The notes under the pieces: model-generated
The model's input: the letters and a program-made list of their open reading frames with translations, nothing else
Told to the model about the DNA's origin: nothing
Databases searched by the model: none
Shown: positions 23,315-32,612 of the stretch, one piece after another
Layout of the letters: each line of letters begins with the position of its first letter
Position numbering within the stretch: position 1 is the first letter of the stretch
Assembly: GCA_900554095.1 (NCBI GenBank)
Contig: USGC01000001.1
Location: 1-47,971, forward strand
Length of the DNA: 47,971 nt
Direction of reading: 5' to 3'
Source of the DNA: an uncultured bacterium
GTDB taxonomy: Bacteria; Cyanobacteriota; Vampirovibrionia; Gastranaerophilales; Gastranaerophilaceae
Made by a program: the position numbers and the translations under genes

Positions 23315-25831
23315 ATGTTTAACTTACCAACAAGTAAAAAAACTACAGAGAAAAAACCTAGTGAATTAATAACTGAATTCGCAAACCCTTGGTTGCAACA
23401 AACTCAAGTTTTGCAAAAATATGAAAAAGAATTTTTAAAGGCTCCTAATGTCGCAATAGAAATGCCAACAGGCACTGGTAAAACTCTAGTTGGGCTTACA
23501 ATTGCGCATTATAAACAAAATGCAGAAAGATTGAAAGTTGTCTACCTATGCCCAAACAAACAACTAGCAAGACAAGTACATGAAGAAGCTAGAAAAAATA
23601 ATATTAACACTTGCTTAATTACTAATTCAAAAACTCCTAAAGAAAATTTTTCTCCTGCTGATATTGATAAGTATAATCAAGCAAAATCAATTGCTATTAC
23701 CACATATTCGGGCTTGTTTAACACAAATCCAAAAACGCAAAACCCAGATGTAATAATTTGCGATGATATTAACGCAGCTGAAGATGCAATAAATAATATG
23801 TGGACTATTGAAATTGACAAAGAACATCAACCGACACTTTATTCTGAAATAAAATCTCAATTTAATAATTTTAAAGTAGAATATTATTCCAGTGAAGATA
23901 GAGTTGATTTAGTCGAGCTATCATCTTGGTATGATAACAAAGAAAACATTTTAAACTTATTGCAAAATTGTAACCAAGAAAGTATTAGATTTACGCTACA
24001 AAATTTAGGTAATAACATTGAAATCTGCAATATTTTTGTATCTTATGATAAAATACTTATAAAACCATTTCTCCCCCCAACTTTTAAAAATCTTCACTAC
24101 CACAATGCTAAGCAAAGAATTTTCTTGTCTGCAACAATGGGTATTACTGGCGACATAGAGCGTTTAACTGGCATAAATGATATAAAATATATAAAATGCG
24201 ATGAAACTTCTATTAACGGTTTGAGATTTTTTATCTCTCCTCATTTATTGGATAATCAAAAAAAATTTTTCTTAGAGTATATAAAAAATTCTAAAACATT
24301 ATTAATTGTAAATAGTAATAAAACTAGAGATATGTTTGTTAAATTCTTTGAAAAAGAGTTACCTGAACTCACGATTTTTACAAATGATAACATTGAAAAA
24401 GCAAATGATAGCATAACTCCATTTCTTGAAAGCGGGGAAAATACTATTTTAATACTACCTAATAGATTTTACGGTATAGATTTACCAGAAGATAAATGCA
24501 GACGCATAATAATGTATAATTTACCTTTATATAGTAATTTGCAAGAAAAATTCTTTTGGAATGCATTAGGTGCCAATAGTAGATTCAAAGAAAAAATTGG
24601 TATTCGTATCGTGCAAGCAGTAGGCAGATGTACCCGCAAAAAAAATGATTTTGCAAGCATTCTTTTGTTTGATAAAGAATTGATTGCTTGGTTACAAGAT
24701 ATACGAAATTCTGAAACTTTACCAAATCAATTACAAATAGAATTAGATATTGCTAATAACAATACTGTAACAGAATCTAGTAAACTAATTGAACAGCTGC
24801 AAGCTTTCGAAAATGAAACAGAAAGTCGCCAACAACTAAATGAATATATTTCTGAAAATATTACTAATTATACAAGGAAAGATGATAGTATCAATGCTGT
24901 ACTTTCACAATGTGCATTGAAAGAAATTATATATTTACAACGATTGTGGGGTAAAGACTATAATAATGCTTATAAAAAGGCTGTTGAAATAATAAATCTT
25001 CTTAAAGAAAATAAATCTTGCGTGCCTTATAAAGCTTTTTGGAATTATTTGGCTAGTTGTATTGCATTTTTAGCAATTAAAAATGGTGATATTAGTGCTG
25101 ATTGGAGCGCAATATATTCTAGGCATATTAATGACGCCATAAACATGACTCCAACTGTTAACTGGCTTAATAATGCTAAACAAGGATTAAAAATTCAGCA
25201 AAATGATTATCCTGATTTAACCTTAATTTTGAATACATTGAATGAGTTAAAATTTAAATCTGGCAAATTTGCAAATAAAATTACAAACTTAAAAGAAAAA
25301 ATAAATTCGGACACCGCAAAATCATTTTCAGAAACATTGACAACGATGGGCAAATTGCTTGGTTACCATTCATTTGACTGGGAAAATGATGATTCATCAG
25401 GTACACCTGATTGTGTTTGGTGTGGAACAATACAGGGGCTATCTTTTGAAGCTAAGACAATGACTGAAAGAGAAGATAAACCAATATCATGCAATTATAT
25501 AGGACAAATGGCAAGGCAGCAACAATGGGCAAAAAGAGAGTTAAATCTATCTATTCCTTTAACATCAATTATGATAACAAAACAATATTCTATACAAAAA
25601 TATGCACTTCAATCTAGAGATGAAAAAGATAGGTATATAACACCTACTGTTATTCGGGAAATATTCGCTTTATTGACAGAAATGTATATTGATTTATCAA
25701 ACAAAACACTTAATTTATCAGTAGAAGAAACACGGTCAGCAATATATCAAGAACTAATGAATAAAAAATTATTATTATCTGATATAATAACAAGATTGCA
25801 AAAATTCGATACGTTAAAGACTGTTGGTTAA
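23315..25831 (+). CDS. DinG-like SF2 helicase with C-terminal PD-(D/E)XK-like domain
   Basis: 838 residues. Walker A MPTGTGKT (50-57); motif II region VIICDDINAAED (about 146-157), where the usual DEAH/DDAH histidine is Asn; helicase C-terminal-2 features RFYGIDLPEDKCRRIIMYNLP and motif VI QAVGRCTRK, as in DinG/XPD-type helicases. The iron-sulphur cysteines of XPD/DinG are not evident. The last 170 residues hold a second module with D699 in GTPDCVW and E712-A-K714 in LSFEAKTM, a PD-(D/E)XK-like arrangement, followed by Q-rich helix IGQMARQQQWAKREL. A single-protein helicase-nuclease fits an antiphage effector; that role is inferred. It is the last element gene, ending 78 bp before the right repeat. 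Confidence 0.75.
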   Translation: MFNLPTSKKTTEKKPSELITEFANPWLQQTQVLQKYEKEFLKAPNVAIEMPTGTGKTLVGLTIAHYKQNAERLKVVYLCPNKQLARQVHEEARKNNINTCLITNSKTPKENFSPADIDKYNQAKSIAITTYSGLFNTNPKTQNPDVIICDDINAAEDAINNMWTIEIDKEHQPTLYSEIKSQFNNFKVEYYSSEDRVDLVELSSWYDNKENILNLLQNCNQESIRFTLQNLGNNIEICNIFVSYDKILIKPFLPPTFKNLHYHNAKQRIFLSATMGITGDIERLTGINDIKYIKCDETSINGLRFFISPHLLDNQKKFFLEYIKNSKTLLIVNSNKTRDMFVKFFEKELPELTIFTNDNIEKANDSITPFLESGENTILILPNRFYGIDLPEDKCRRIIMYNLPLYSNLQEKFFWNALGANSRFKEKIGIRIVQAVGRCTRKKNDFASILLFDKELIAWLQDIRNSETLPNQLQIELDIANNNTVTESSKLIEQLQAFENETESRQQLNEYISENITNYTRKDDSINAVLSQCALKEIIYLQRLWGKDYNNAYKKAVEIINLLKENKSCVPYKAFWNYLASCIAFLAIKNGDISADWSAIYSRHINDAINMTPTVNWLNNAKQGLKIQQNDYPDLTLILNTLNELKFKSGKFANKITNLKEKINSDTAKSFSETLTTMGKLLGYHSFDWENDDSSGTPDCVWCGTIQGLSFEAKTMTEREDKPISCNYIGQMARQQQWAKRELNLSIPLTSIMITKQYSIQKYALQSRDEKDRYITPTVIREIFALLTEMYIDLSNKTLNLSVEETRSAIYQELMNKKLLLSDIITRLQKFDTLKTVG

Positions 25832-25909
25832 TTAAAATTCAAGCAATATTCCTTAGCTCATAAAAACTACGGAGGTCGGAGACTATTCGGTTCCAACTAT
25901 TTTTCACTA

Positions 25910-25923
25910 GGGGTACCATATTA
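25910..25923 (+). repeat. Right attachment-site repeat
   Basis: GGGGTACCATATTA, second copy of the left repeat at the tRNA-Glu 3' end. Immediately outside lies a terminator that would have followed tRNA-Glu before integration. Confidence 0.85.
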
Positions 25924-25950
25924 AAAGCCGCATTATAAGCGGCTTTTTTA
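25923..25950 (+). terminator. Displaced tRNA-Glu terminator, also serving hsdR
   Basis: AAGCCGC, loop ATTATAA, GCGGCTT, TTTTT. In the empty site it would stand directly after tRNA-Glu; now it is just past the hsdR stop and can act in both directions. Confidence 0.8.
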
Positions 25951-25954
25951 GTAT

Positions 25955-28939
25955 TTAATCTTTCTTATTTCTCAATTCTTTATATAACTCTGCTAACAAC
26001 AATTCTTTAATAAATTTCAGCTTATCTTCATTTTCAAACAAGCCTCTAAAGAAATTATCGTTTTCTTCATATCGGGTTATTGCTATATCGTTAAAATATT
26101 TTTCATATAAAGTTCTAAAGGCTGTTTTATCACCAGACTTAGCAGAATTTGCCATTTGTTCATTCTTCATCATGTCTGATTTTAACTGGGCTAAAACTTT
26201 ATCTTGTTCAGTGAATGCTGTTCCAAACTTCTTATTGAACTTATCAATAATTTCGGATAAAGCATCTTTTTCTTTATCTTTACCAGATCCACCAGAACCT
26301 GAAACCGGTGCAACAATCCCTTCTTCATTTTGAAGAGTTATTTTCCCATCTGCTGTTTTTTGTAATTTATAGTATTCAAGCAACAATGCATCATTAAGAT
26401 TAATCTTTTCAGAATTATTTTTCGGCAAAAGTTTTGATAGATATTTAGTGTAAACATAAAGTTTTTGCATATCTTTATCAAACATACGGCATACTTGGAT
26501 TATAAAAGAATAAATCCTGTTAAACGAATACAACAAAGATTTAAACTCATCTTTTTTCTTATCTTCTAAAACCTCATATCTTTCTATTGCTGGTCTTAAA
26601 ATTAGAGAAAGTGCGTCAAGCGTTGGGGGTGTCTTTTGGTAGAATTTTTTTGCAAAAGCTTCAACTTCTATATATTGCCAAACGTGGAAATCATCAAGCA
26701 TTCTTTTTATATCATATATTGAATTAGGGTCTGTTTCGCTCTCTAAAACCGTTGCTTCATAATATGGCTGGAATGCTCTTTGAATTTCTTCTTGAGTATT
26801 TGCAAAATCCAAAACAAAAGTGTCCTCTTTACCTTTTGTTGTTCTATTTAATCTTGAAAGCGTTTGAACAGCCTTAACACTATTCAATTTTTTATCAACA
26901 AACATTGTATGTAATAATGGTTCATCAAACCCTGTTTGGTATTTTTCAGCAACAATAAGCATATTAAAATCATCATGGAAATATTTTTTAAGCTGATTTT
27001 CTTTAATGCCGTTGATTTTTTCTTCCGTCCATTCTTGTCCGTCATCTTCAATACTACCTGAAAATGCTACTAATACATCTAAATCATTATAGTTATGGGC
27101 TTCTATATAACGTCTGAATTCAAATAAATATCTAACTGCATGCAAACGTGAAGCTGTAACAATCATTGCTTTTGCTTTGCCATTAATTTTCTTTTTGGTA
27201 ATATCTCTAAAATGTTCTATGATAATTGCAGTTTTTTGTGCAATGTTATGGGGATGCAAGCTCTCGAATCTTGAAACTGCTCTTGCGCCTTTTACTTTAT
27301 CATATTCAGGGTCGCCTTCGATTTTCTTAGCTATTTTGTAGTATTGCTGATATGTTGTGTAATTTTGAAGAACATCTAAAATAAACCCTTCTTCTATTGC
27401 CTGACGCATTGAGTAAATATGAAATGCTCTGTAAGTTCCATTTTCTTGTCTATCACCAAATATTTGTAATGTTTTATTCTTTGGAGTAGCAGTGAAAGCG
27501 AAAAATGATATGTTTTTATGCACACCATGTGTTGCAAGTTCTTTAACCAAATTATCTTCATAATCTTCTTTACTGTTTTCTTCTTTAGCTTCTTCTTGGG
27601 CGTATAGTTCTAAAACTTCTTCAGTATCACTTAACGCAACTTTTAATTTCTTCGCAGCTGTACCACTTTGTGATGAATGTGCTTCATCTACAATAACGGC
27701 ATATCTTTTTCCTGTTGCCTCAACATCTTGATAGATGTATGGAAATTTTTGCAAAGTAGTAATAATTATCTTTGCTCCATCGTTTAAGGCTTCTTTTAAA
27801 CCTTTTGAACCGTCTTTAACTGGTCTTACAACTCCATCAACATGGTCGAATTGGTAAATCGTATCTTGCAATTGACTATCAAGAATTTTTCTATCTGTAA
27901 CAACGATTACGGAGTTAAAAATAACTTCGTCATTTTTATCATGTAAACTCTGTAATCTATGTGCAAGCCAAGCGATTGAATTTGATTTTCCTGAACCTGC
28001 ACTGTGCTGAATTAAATAATTTCTTCCGCTTCCTCTTTCTTTAACATCTGCTAAAAGCTTTGTTACAACATCTAATTGATGATAACGAGGGAAAATCATT
28101 GTTTCTTTTTTACCTGTGATTTTACCTTCTTTATCTTTAATATCTTCTTTTTGTAAATGCATATATTTGTGCAGAATTTCCATCAAAGAGTCTTTTGCTA
28201 AAACTCTTTTCCAAAGATAAGAAGTTATGTAATCATTTTCGACTGGCGGATTTCCCTTGCCTCCGACATTTCCTGCACCGTTTGAACCTTGATTGAATGG
28301 TAAGAAATAAGTGCTTGCACCTTGTAACCTTGTTGTCATATATACATCATACAAATCAACAGCAAAATGCACCAAAATTCTTTGTTTAAATTCAAACATC
28401 TTATCTTTTGTTGCACGATCGAATTTGTATTGGTTAATGGCGTTTGTTGCATTCTGCCCTGGGAATTGGTTCTTAAGTTCCATTGAGACAACAGGAATAC
28501 CATTTAATAAAAGGACTATATCAATACTTCTTTCATCTTGTAGAGAAAATTTCATTTGGCGTGTGCAATGCAGGATATTTTGAGAATATTTTAGGTTATG
28601 TTCTGGATTCATTGAGGTTTCTGGCTTAAAGTAGCAAGGATAGAACTTAATACCTCTATCTTTGAACCCATGTCTTAGAACAAATAAAAGGTCAGTGCTT
28701 GATACTTCATCTTGAAATCTTTTTAAAAGCGCTTGTTCAGGATTATTAGGGTAATTCTTGCAATGCTTTTCCCATTCTATTGGCTGTGTTGTTTGGATGA
28801 ATTTCAAAAACGTATCTTCATCCAGCGCTGTCGAACGGTTCACATTGTTTGGATTACCTTGTTTGTAACCGCCTTCGGTTATAAGGTAATTTTCAATTGC
28901 TTCTTCAAAATTTTTCTCTTTTAGTAAAGTATCTTGCAT
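25955..28939 (-). CDS. hsdR: Type I restriction enzyme, R subunit
   Basis: 994 residues. N-terminal nuclease domain with D140 (ERSIDIVLLLNG), E154-L-K156 (VVSMELKNQ) and a following QNATNAINQY helix, the PD-(D/E)XK core of HsdR. The motor has Walker A HSAGSGKSNS (about 312-321), DEAH in IVDEAHSSQSG, and TATPKN; motif VI is in QTLSRLNRTTKGKE. It translocates DNA and cleaves unmodified DNA at a distance together with HsdM and HsdS. A Gly/Ser-rich linker (VSGSGGSGKDKEKD) precedes the C-terminal domain. AAAGGAC precedes the ATG, 29 bp after hsdS. All catalytic motifs are intact, so it is probably active. Confidence 0.96.
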   Translation of the reverse strand: MQDTLLKEKNFEEAIENYLITEGGYKQGNPNNVNRSTALDEDTFLKFIQTTQPIEWEKHCKNYPNNPEQALLKRFQDEVSSTDLLFVLRHGFKDRGIKFYPCYFKPETSMNPEHNLKYSQNILHCTRQMKFSLQDERSIDIVLLLNGIPVVSMELKNQFPGQNATNAINQYKFDRATKDKMFEFKQRILVHFAVDLYDVYMTTRLQGASTYFLPFNQGSNGAGNVGGKGNPPVENDYITSYLWKRVLAKDSLMEILHKYMHLQKEDIKDKEGKITGKKETMIFPRYHQLDVVTKLLADVKERGSGRNYLIQHSAGSGKSNSIAWLAHRLQSLHDKNDEVIFNSVIVVTDRKILDSQLQDTIYQFDHVDGVVRPVKDGSKGLKEALNDGAKIIITTLQKFPYIYQDVEATGKRYAVIVDEAHSSQSGTAAKKLKVALSDTEEVLELYAQEEAKEENSKEDYEDNLVKELATHGVHKNISFFAFTATPKNKTLQIFGDRQENGTYRAFHIYSMRQAIEEGFILDVLQNYTTYQQYYKIAKKIEGDPEYDKVKGARAVSRFESLHPHNIAQKTAIIIEHFRDITKKKINGKAKAMIVTASRLHAVRYLFEFRRYIEAHNYNDLDVLVAFSGSIEDDGQEWTEEKINGIKENQLKKYFHDDFNMLIVAEKYQTGFDEPLLHTMFVDKKLNSVKAVQTLSRLNRTTKGKEDTFVLDFANTQEEIQRAFQPYYEATVLESETDPNSIYDIKRMLDDFHVWQYIEVEAFAKKFYQKTPPTLDALSLILRPAIERYEVLEDKKKDEFKSLLYSFNRIYSFIIQVCRMFDKDMQKLYVYTKYLSKLLPKNNSEKINLNDALLLEYYKLQKTADGKITLQNEEGIVAPVSGSGGSGKDKEKDALSEIIDKFNKKFGTAFTEQDKVLAQLKSDMMKNEQMANSAKSGDKTAFRTLYEKYFNDIAITRYEENDNFFRGLFENEDKLKFIKELLLAELYKELRNKKD

Positions 28940-28968
28940 AATTTTAGTCCTTTATGTTTAAGTCTTGT

Positions 28969-30288
28969 TTATTCTATAACCTTTCTTTTTCCAGTTACAC
29001 ATTCGTATATAAGGGATTTTTTGTATTCGGTTAATTTTTCGATTAATTGCTCTTTATCTTTTATTGCATTATCTATTTCAGCACATTTTTTGTCAAGATA
29101 TTCTGCGATTATGCTTTGTTCACCCTTTGTTGGTTTTATTATGTATAAGTTACAAAGTTCCCCATCGAATTTTAAGCTTTGTCGAACACCTGCACCCATT
29201 CCATAAAAGCCCTTCATTATATCAAAAGTATGTAGCAATCTATAAAAATAGTTGGCACATTGTGTCTTATCTTTCAATTCTAATGTTACGTAAGCAGAAG
29301 TTATAATGCCTTTTTCCTTAACGAGTCCGCATCTTAAACTCTTATGATCATTTTGTAGGTCGGTTAACCTTAATACTATATCATTAGGTTCAATAATATT
29401 ATATGTTTCAAATGTTTCAGGCAACAAACCCATATTGTTCTTGATATTTCGCTTTTTTATATTACCATAACTTAATGAAAGAACATTAGTTTCTATGTTG
29501 TTGGCATTTGGAGATTTTTTATTTTTAAATATCTTTAATAACTTACAAACTTCCCAATGTTGAGGGATTTCGCCTATCCACTCAATGCCAGAAGCTTTTA
29601 GTGGAACGGATTTGTCTAAGCCTTTTGTTACAGCTTCGGTTATGACTGATTGTTTGTATTCTTTGAGTTTTTCAATAATATCCTTCTGGGTCTCAACAAC
29701 CCTATCAATCGCCCAACACTTCTTATCCAAATAGTCCGTTATTTGTTCTTGCTCCTTGTCAGGCGGGCAAACAGCTTTAAATTGTCGGAGTTGCGTTTTA
29801 TTAAATTTTAATTGAACAGCATTGCCACCTATTTTTTTGAGTTCATCATTAACAAGAGGATTTATTAGCCAATAATATATAAACTTGTTATTTTTACTAC
29901 CATCTAACATAATTGCATTTGGGGCCAATGAACTATGCTCATACATGGGTTCATATATATACACATTACCAACAGATCCTATATTAGATAATATCAACTC
30001 TCCACCAAATAAATTTGAATTTGAAAGATAATTGTATGCGTGCTTGTTGATATATACCCTTTTATCTTTAGTTCCAGACAAATCGGCTGTTCTTACTAGC
30101 ATTGCATAATCAGGTTGATCCAAATATTGTACATTTGCATCAATATCCGCAAAACTACCGCTTGCAACATAATCTGTAATTCGATTAAAAATTCTGCTGA
30201 ATTTATCAATTTGCCAATAAACAGGTATTTCCCCAATCCACTCTACGCCAGAATCCTTATATTTATCATAAGTTTTTATCCTAGGCAT
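28969..30288 (-). CDS. hsdS: Type I restriction enzyme, S (specificity) subunit
   Basis: 439 residues with the typical duplicated layout. Each half starts with a conserved lead (SGVEWIGEIPVYW and SGIEWIGEIPQHW), carries a variable target-recognition domain, and ends with a conserved coiled coil (DYLDKKCWAIDRVVETQKDI and EYLDKKCAEIDNAIKDKEQL). It recognises a bipartite asymmetric DNA sequence; the target cannot be read from sequence. The ATG overlaps the rhuM stop by 8 bp, with GAGGAGGGG upstream, showing translational coupling. Confidence 0.95.
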   Translation of the reverse strand: MPRIKTYDKYKDSGVEWIGEIPVYWQIDKFSRIFNRITDYVASGSFADIDANVQYLDQPDYAMLVRTADLSGTKDKRVYINKHAYNYLSNSNLFGGELILSNIGSVGNVYIYEPMYEHSSLAPNAIMLDGSKNNKFIYYWLINPLVNDELKKIGGNAVQLKFNKTQLRQFKAVCPPDKEQEQITDYLDKKCWAIDRVVETQKDIIEKLKEYKQSVITEAVTKGLDKSVPLKASGIEWIGEIPQHWEVCKLLKIFKNKKSPNANNIETNVLSLSYGNIKKRNIKNNMGLLPETFETYNIIEPNDIVLRLTDLQNDHKSLRCGLVKEKGIITSAYVTLELKDKTQCANYFYRLLHTFDIMKGFYGMGAGVRQSLKFDGELCNLYIIKPTKGEQSIIAEYLDKKCAEIDNAIKDKEQLIEKLTEYKKSLIYECVTGKRKVIE

Positions 30289-30841
30289 ACGCCCCTCCTC
30301 TATTCAGCACACTCAAAACTGCAAAGTTATCCAATAAATTTGTTACCTTTTGAGCTTCTTCCAAGTTTTCAACCTGATTAGATAAACTTCTTGATAAAAG
30401 CTGAATAGTGTTTTGCAAAGTCTTTACTTTGTCCTGCTCCTCTTTCAATTTTTTTTCGTTGATGACATAGCCTTTTGTTAAATATTCTTTTAAAACAATT
30501 GTCGCCCATTTACGGAATTGTGTAGCCGTTTTTGATTTGATTCTATAACCAACAGAAAGTATCATATCAAGATTGTAATGAACAATTTTTCTTGAAACTA
30601 TTCTATTGCCTTCTTTTCGAACTATTAAGAAATCCTTAATAGTTCGATTTTGTTCCAGCTCTTCTTCATCATATACATTTTTTATGTGCATATTAATATT
30701 TGGAACTGTTGTTTCAAATAATCTTGCCATCATGTCCTGTGTAAGCCAAATCGTTTCATCTTCTAATTTTGCTTCAAATGAAATTTGTCCACTTTTGTTT
30801 TTATATATTAGTATCTCGCCTTTGTTTTCCATATTAGTCAT
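30281..30841 (-). CDS. RhuM-family protein embedded in the restriction operon
   Basis: 186 residues from ATG 30841, which has GAGAGG 7 nt upstream and overlaps the hsdM stop by 8 bp. The RhuM pattern is clear: EILIYKNKSGQISFEAKLED, ETIWLTQDMMARLFETTVPNINMHI, IKDFLIVRKEGNRIVSRKIVHYN, LDMILSVGYRIKSKTATQFRKWA. It ends with a coiled coil (about 130-165). Some RhuM proteins carry a further C-terminal Fic/DOC-like region; it is absent here, and the end is shaped by overlap with hsdS, so the short form seems real. RhuM genes are often found inside type I systems, but their role is unknown; the KilA-N-like DNA-binding look suggests a regulator or anti-phage accessory. Confidence 0.88.
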   Translation of the reverse strand: MTNMENKGEILIYKNKSGQISFEAKLEDETIWLTQDMMARLFETTVPNINMHIKNVYDEEELEQNRTIKDFLIVRKEGNRIVSRKIVHYNLDMILSVGYRIKSKTATQFRKWATIVLKEYLTKGYVINEKKLKEEQDKVKTLQNTIQLLSRSLSNQVENLEEAQKVTNLLDNFAVLSVLNRGGAYA

Positions 30842-32561
30842 TAAATATCCTCTCCAAACTTCCATCTAAGGATTTTTCGAGCTCCAGAATTTCTTGCCTA
30901 ATATCCTCAGATTTTCTTGGAGGTATGTATTTATAAAAATATCTCGTAAACGGTATTTCATAACCAACTTTTGTTTTCTTTTCATCTATCCAAGCATCAG
31001 GTGCGTACGGCAGAACTTCTCTTTTAAAATACTCTTCAATATCTTCTTTCAAAGGTACATTTTCCGTATCTCTTAAGGCTGTATCAGGAACTGGTTTACC
31101 GCTTTTTAAAATTGGATTACCGTTTTCATCTTTCTGTGGTCTTTCAACTACAATTTTTGAATATCCGAAATCCTCATTATCAAAAATTTTGCTTATCTCA
31201 TGCTCTTTAAATTCAGCATAGATCTTCGTAATTTCTTCTATATAATGTTTCGGAATATCGTTTCTTTTATTCCCCAAAGACTTTCTTCTTTTTTCATAAA
31301 GTTCATTAGCATTGATTAGTTGAACCTTGCCTTTTCTGATATTGGGCTTTTTGTTGTTTAGAACCCAAATATAAGTTGCGATACCTGTGTTATAAAAAAT
31401 ATCGTTAGGTAGAGCAATAATTGCTTCCAGTAAATCATGTTCTAAAACATATTTTCTAATTTCAGATGGACCAGACCCGGCATCTCCCGTAAACAATGGT
31501 GAACCGTTATGAATAATAGCAATTTTAGCACCTCCGTTTTCAGGTTCTTTCATTTTAGAAATTGCCGTTTGCAAAAACAACATTTGGCTATCGCTTACTG
31601 CTGGCATGCCTGCTTGAAATCTTCCGCCTGCACCTAGCTTTGCTTCTTTTTCAACTGCTGTTTTTTCGTTTTTCCATTCTCTTCCAAAAGGAGGATTAGA
31701 TAAAATATAATCAAACTTTTCGCCTTTGAATTCATCTTGTGATAGCGTATTGCCGTTTCTTATATTATCTGCATTATTATCTTTAATAAGCATATCAGCC
31801 TTACAAATAGCAAAAGTTTCATCATTGATTTCTTGTCCAAAAGGGAGAAGGGTTGCAGATTTATTCAATTTTTCCAAATAATCCTGAGCAACTGATAGCA
31901 TACCGCCAGTACCACAAGCTGGGTCATAGAGAGTTTTTGCAACATTGCCTGCTAAAATGTCAGTATCATTAGCAAATAAAATATTTACCATAAGTTCAAT
32001 AACTTCTCTTGGCGTATAATGCTGTCCGGCATCTTCATTGTGAGCCTCTGAAAAACGTCTGATTATTTCTTCAAAAATATAACCCATTTCTAAATTGGAA
32101 ATTTTATTTGGATGCAAATTAGCTTTTGGAGTTGTAAATTCTTGTATTACGATATACAACAAATTTTTATCAGCCATTGTTCGGATTTCATTATCAAACT
32201 TAAACTTTTCAATAATCTGTCTAACGTTAGATGAAAAACCATTAATGTAGTTTCTAAAGTTAGTTTCGATATTATTGGCATCATAAAGTAAAGATTCAAA
32301 AGTGTATTTACTTGTATTATAAAACTCATAGCCTGATGCTTTTTTTAAGAAATTATCACGCATTGGCATGTCAGACGACATATTATTATGTTTATCCAAC
32401 ACAGCTTGTTTTGTGTCGGCTAAAATACAGTCAAAACGTCTAATAACCGTAAATGGTAAAATAACTTTTCCGTATTCATGCGGTTTATAAACCCCTGTTA
32501 ATTTATCTGCAATCGCCCAAATAAGATTGGCTTTTTCGTTAATATTAACACTCAAACTCAT
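30834..32561 (-). CDS. hsdM: Type I restriction enzyme, M (methyltransferase) subunit
   Basis: 575 residues. The N-terminal HsdM helical domain (about 8-140) is followed by the N6-adenine methyltransferase core: DAGQHYTPREVIELM, motif I DPACGTGGML (213-222) for S-adenosylmethionine, and motif IV SNPPFG (about 288-293). It methylates adenine at the HsdS target, protecting host DNA. First gene of the operon; GGGGAG lies before the ATG. The order hsdM-rhuM-hsdS-hsdR with 8-bp overlaps shows a compact, complete operon. Confidence 0.96.
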   Translation of the reverse strand: MSLSVNINEKANLIWAIADKLTGVYKPHEYGKVILPFTVIRRFDCILADTKQAVLDKHNNMSSDMPMRDNFLKKASGYEFYNTSKYTFESLLYDANNIETNFRNYINGFSSNVRQIIEKFKFDNEIRTMADKNLLYIVIQEFTTPKANLHPNKISNLEMGYIFEEIIRRFSEAHNEDAGQHYTPREVIELMVNILFANDTDILAGNVAKTLYDPACGTGGMLSVAQDYLEKLNKSATLLPFGQEINDETFAICKADMLIKDNNADNIRNGNTLSQDEFKGEKFDYILSNPPFGREWKNEKTAVEKEAKLGAGGRFQAGMPAVSDSQMLFLQTAISKMKEPENGGAKIAIIHNGSPLFTGDAGSGPSEIRKYVLEHDLLEAIIALPNDIFYNTGIATYIWVLNNKKPNIRKGKVQLINANELYEKRRKSLGNKRNDIPKHYIEEITKIYAEFKEHEISKIFDNEDFGYSKIVVERPQKDENGNPILKSGKPVPDTALRDTENVPLKEDIEEYFKREVLPYAPDAWIDEKKTKVGYEIPFTRYFYKYIPPRKSEDIRQEILELEKSLDGSLERIFND

Positions 32562-32612
32562 ACCATACTCCCCTTTTTATTTATCTTAGCATAAAAATAT
32601 ATTAAACAGATA

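Larger units (their letters stand above)
16753..25923. mobile_element. Integrated element in tRNA-Glu, about 9.2 kb, bounded by a 14-bp repeat
   Basis: The element lies between two copies of GGGGTACCATATTA, the left one overlapping the 3' end of tRNA-Glu. It carries a serine recombinase next to the left repeat, two small ORFs, a MerR-like and an XRE regulator, and cargo: a PD-(D/E)XK-like protein, a small cysteine-containing protein, an exported PDZ protein and a helicase-nuclease. I see no relaxase, conjugation, capsid or replication gene, so it is a small integrative (possibly mobilised or satellite) element with defence-like cargo. Confidence 0.85.

Noticed and set aside
25861..25909. GGTTCCAACT sequence near the right att site as a tRNA T-arm remnant
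   Set aside because: No pairing T-stem or acceptor stem can be built; only the 14-bp core is shared with tRNA-Glu.
16753..32561. One large element covering both the 9.2-kb island and the restriction operon
   Set aside because: The right att repeat lies before hsdR, and I see no third copy of GGGGTACCATATTA beyond hsdM.
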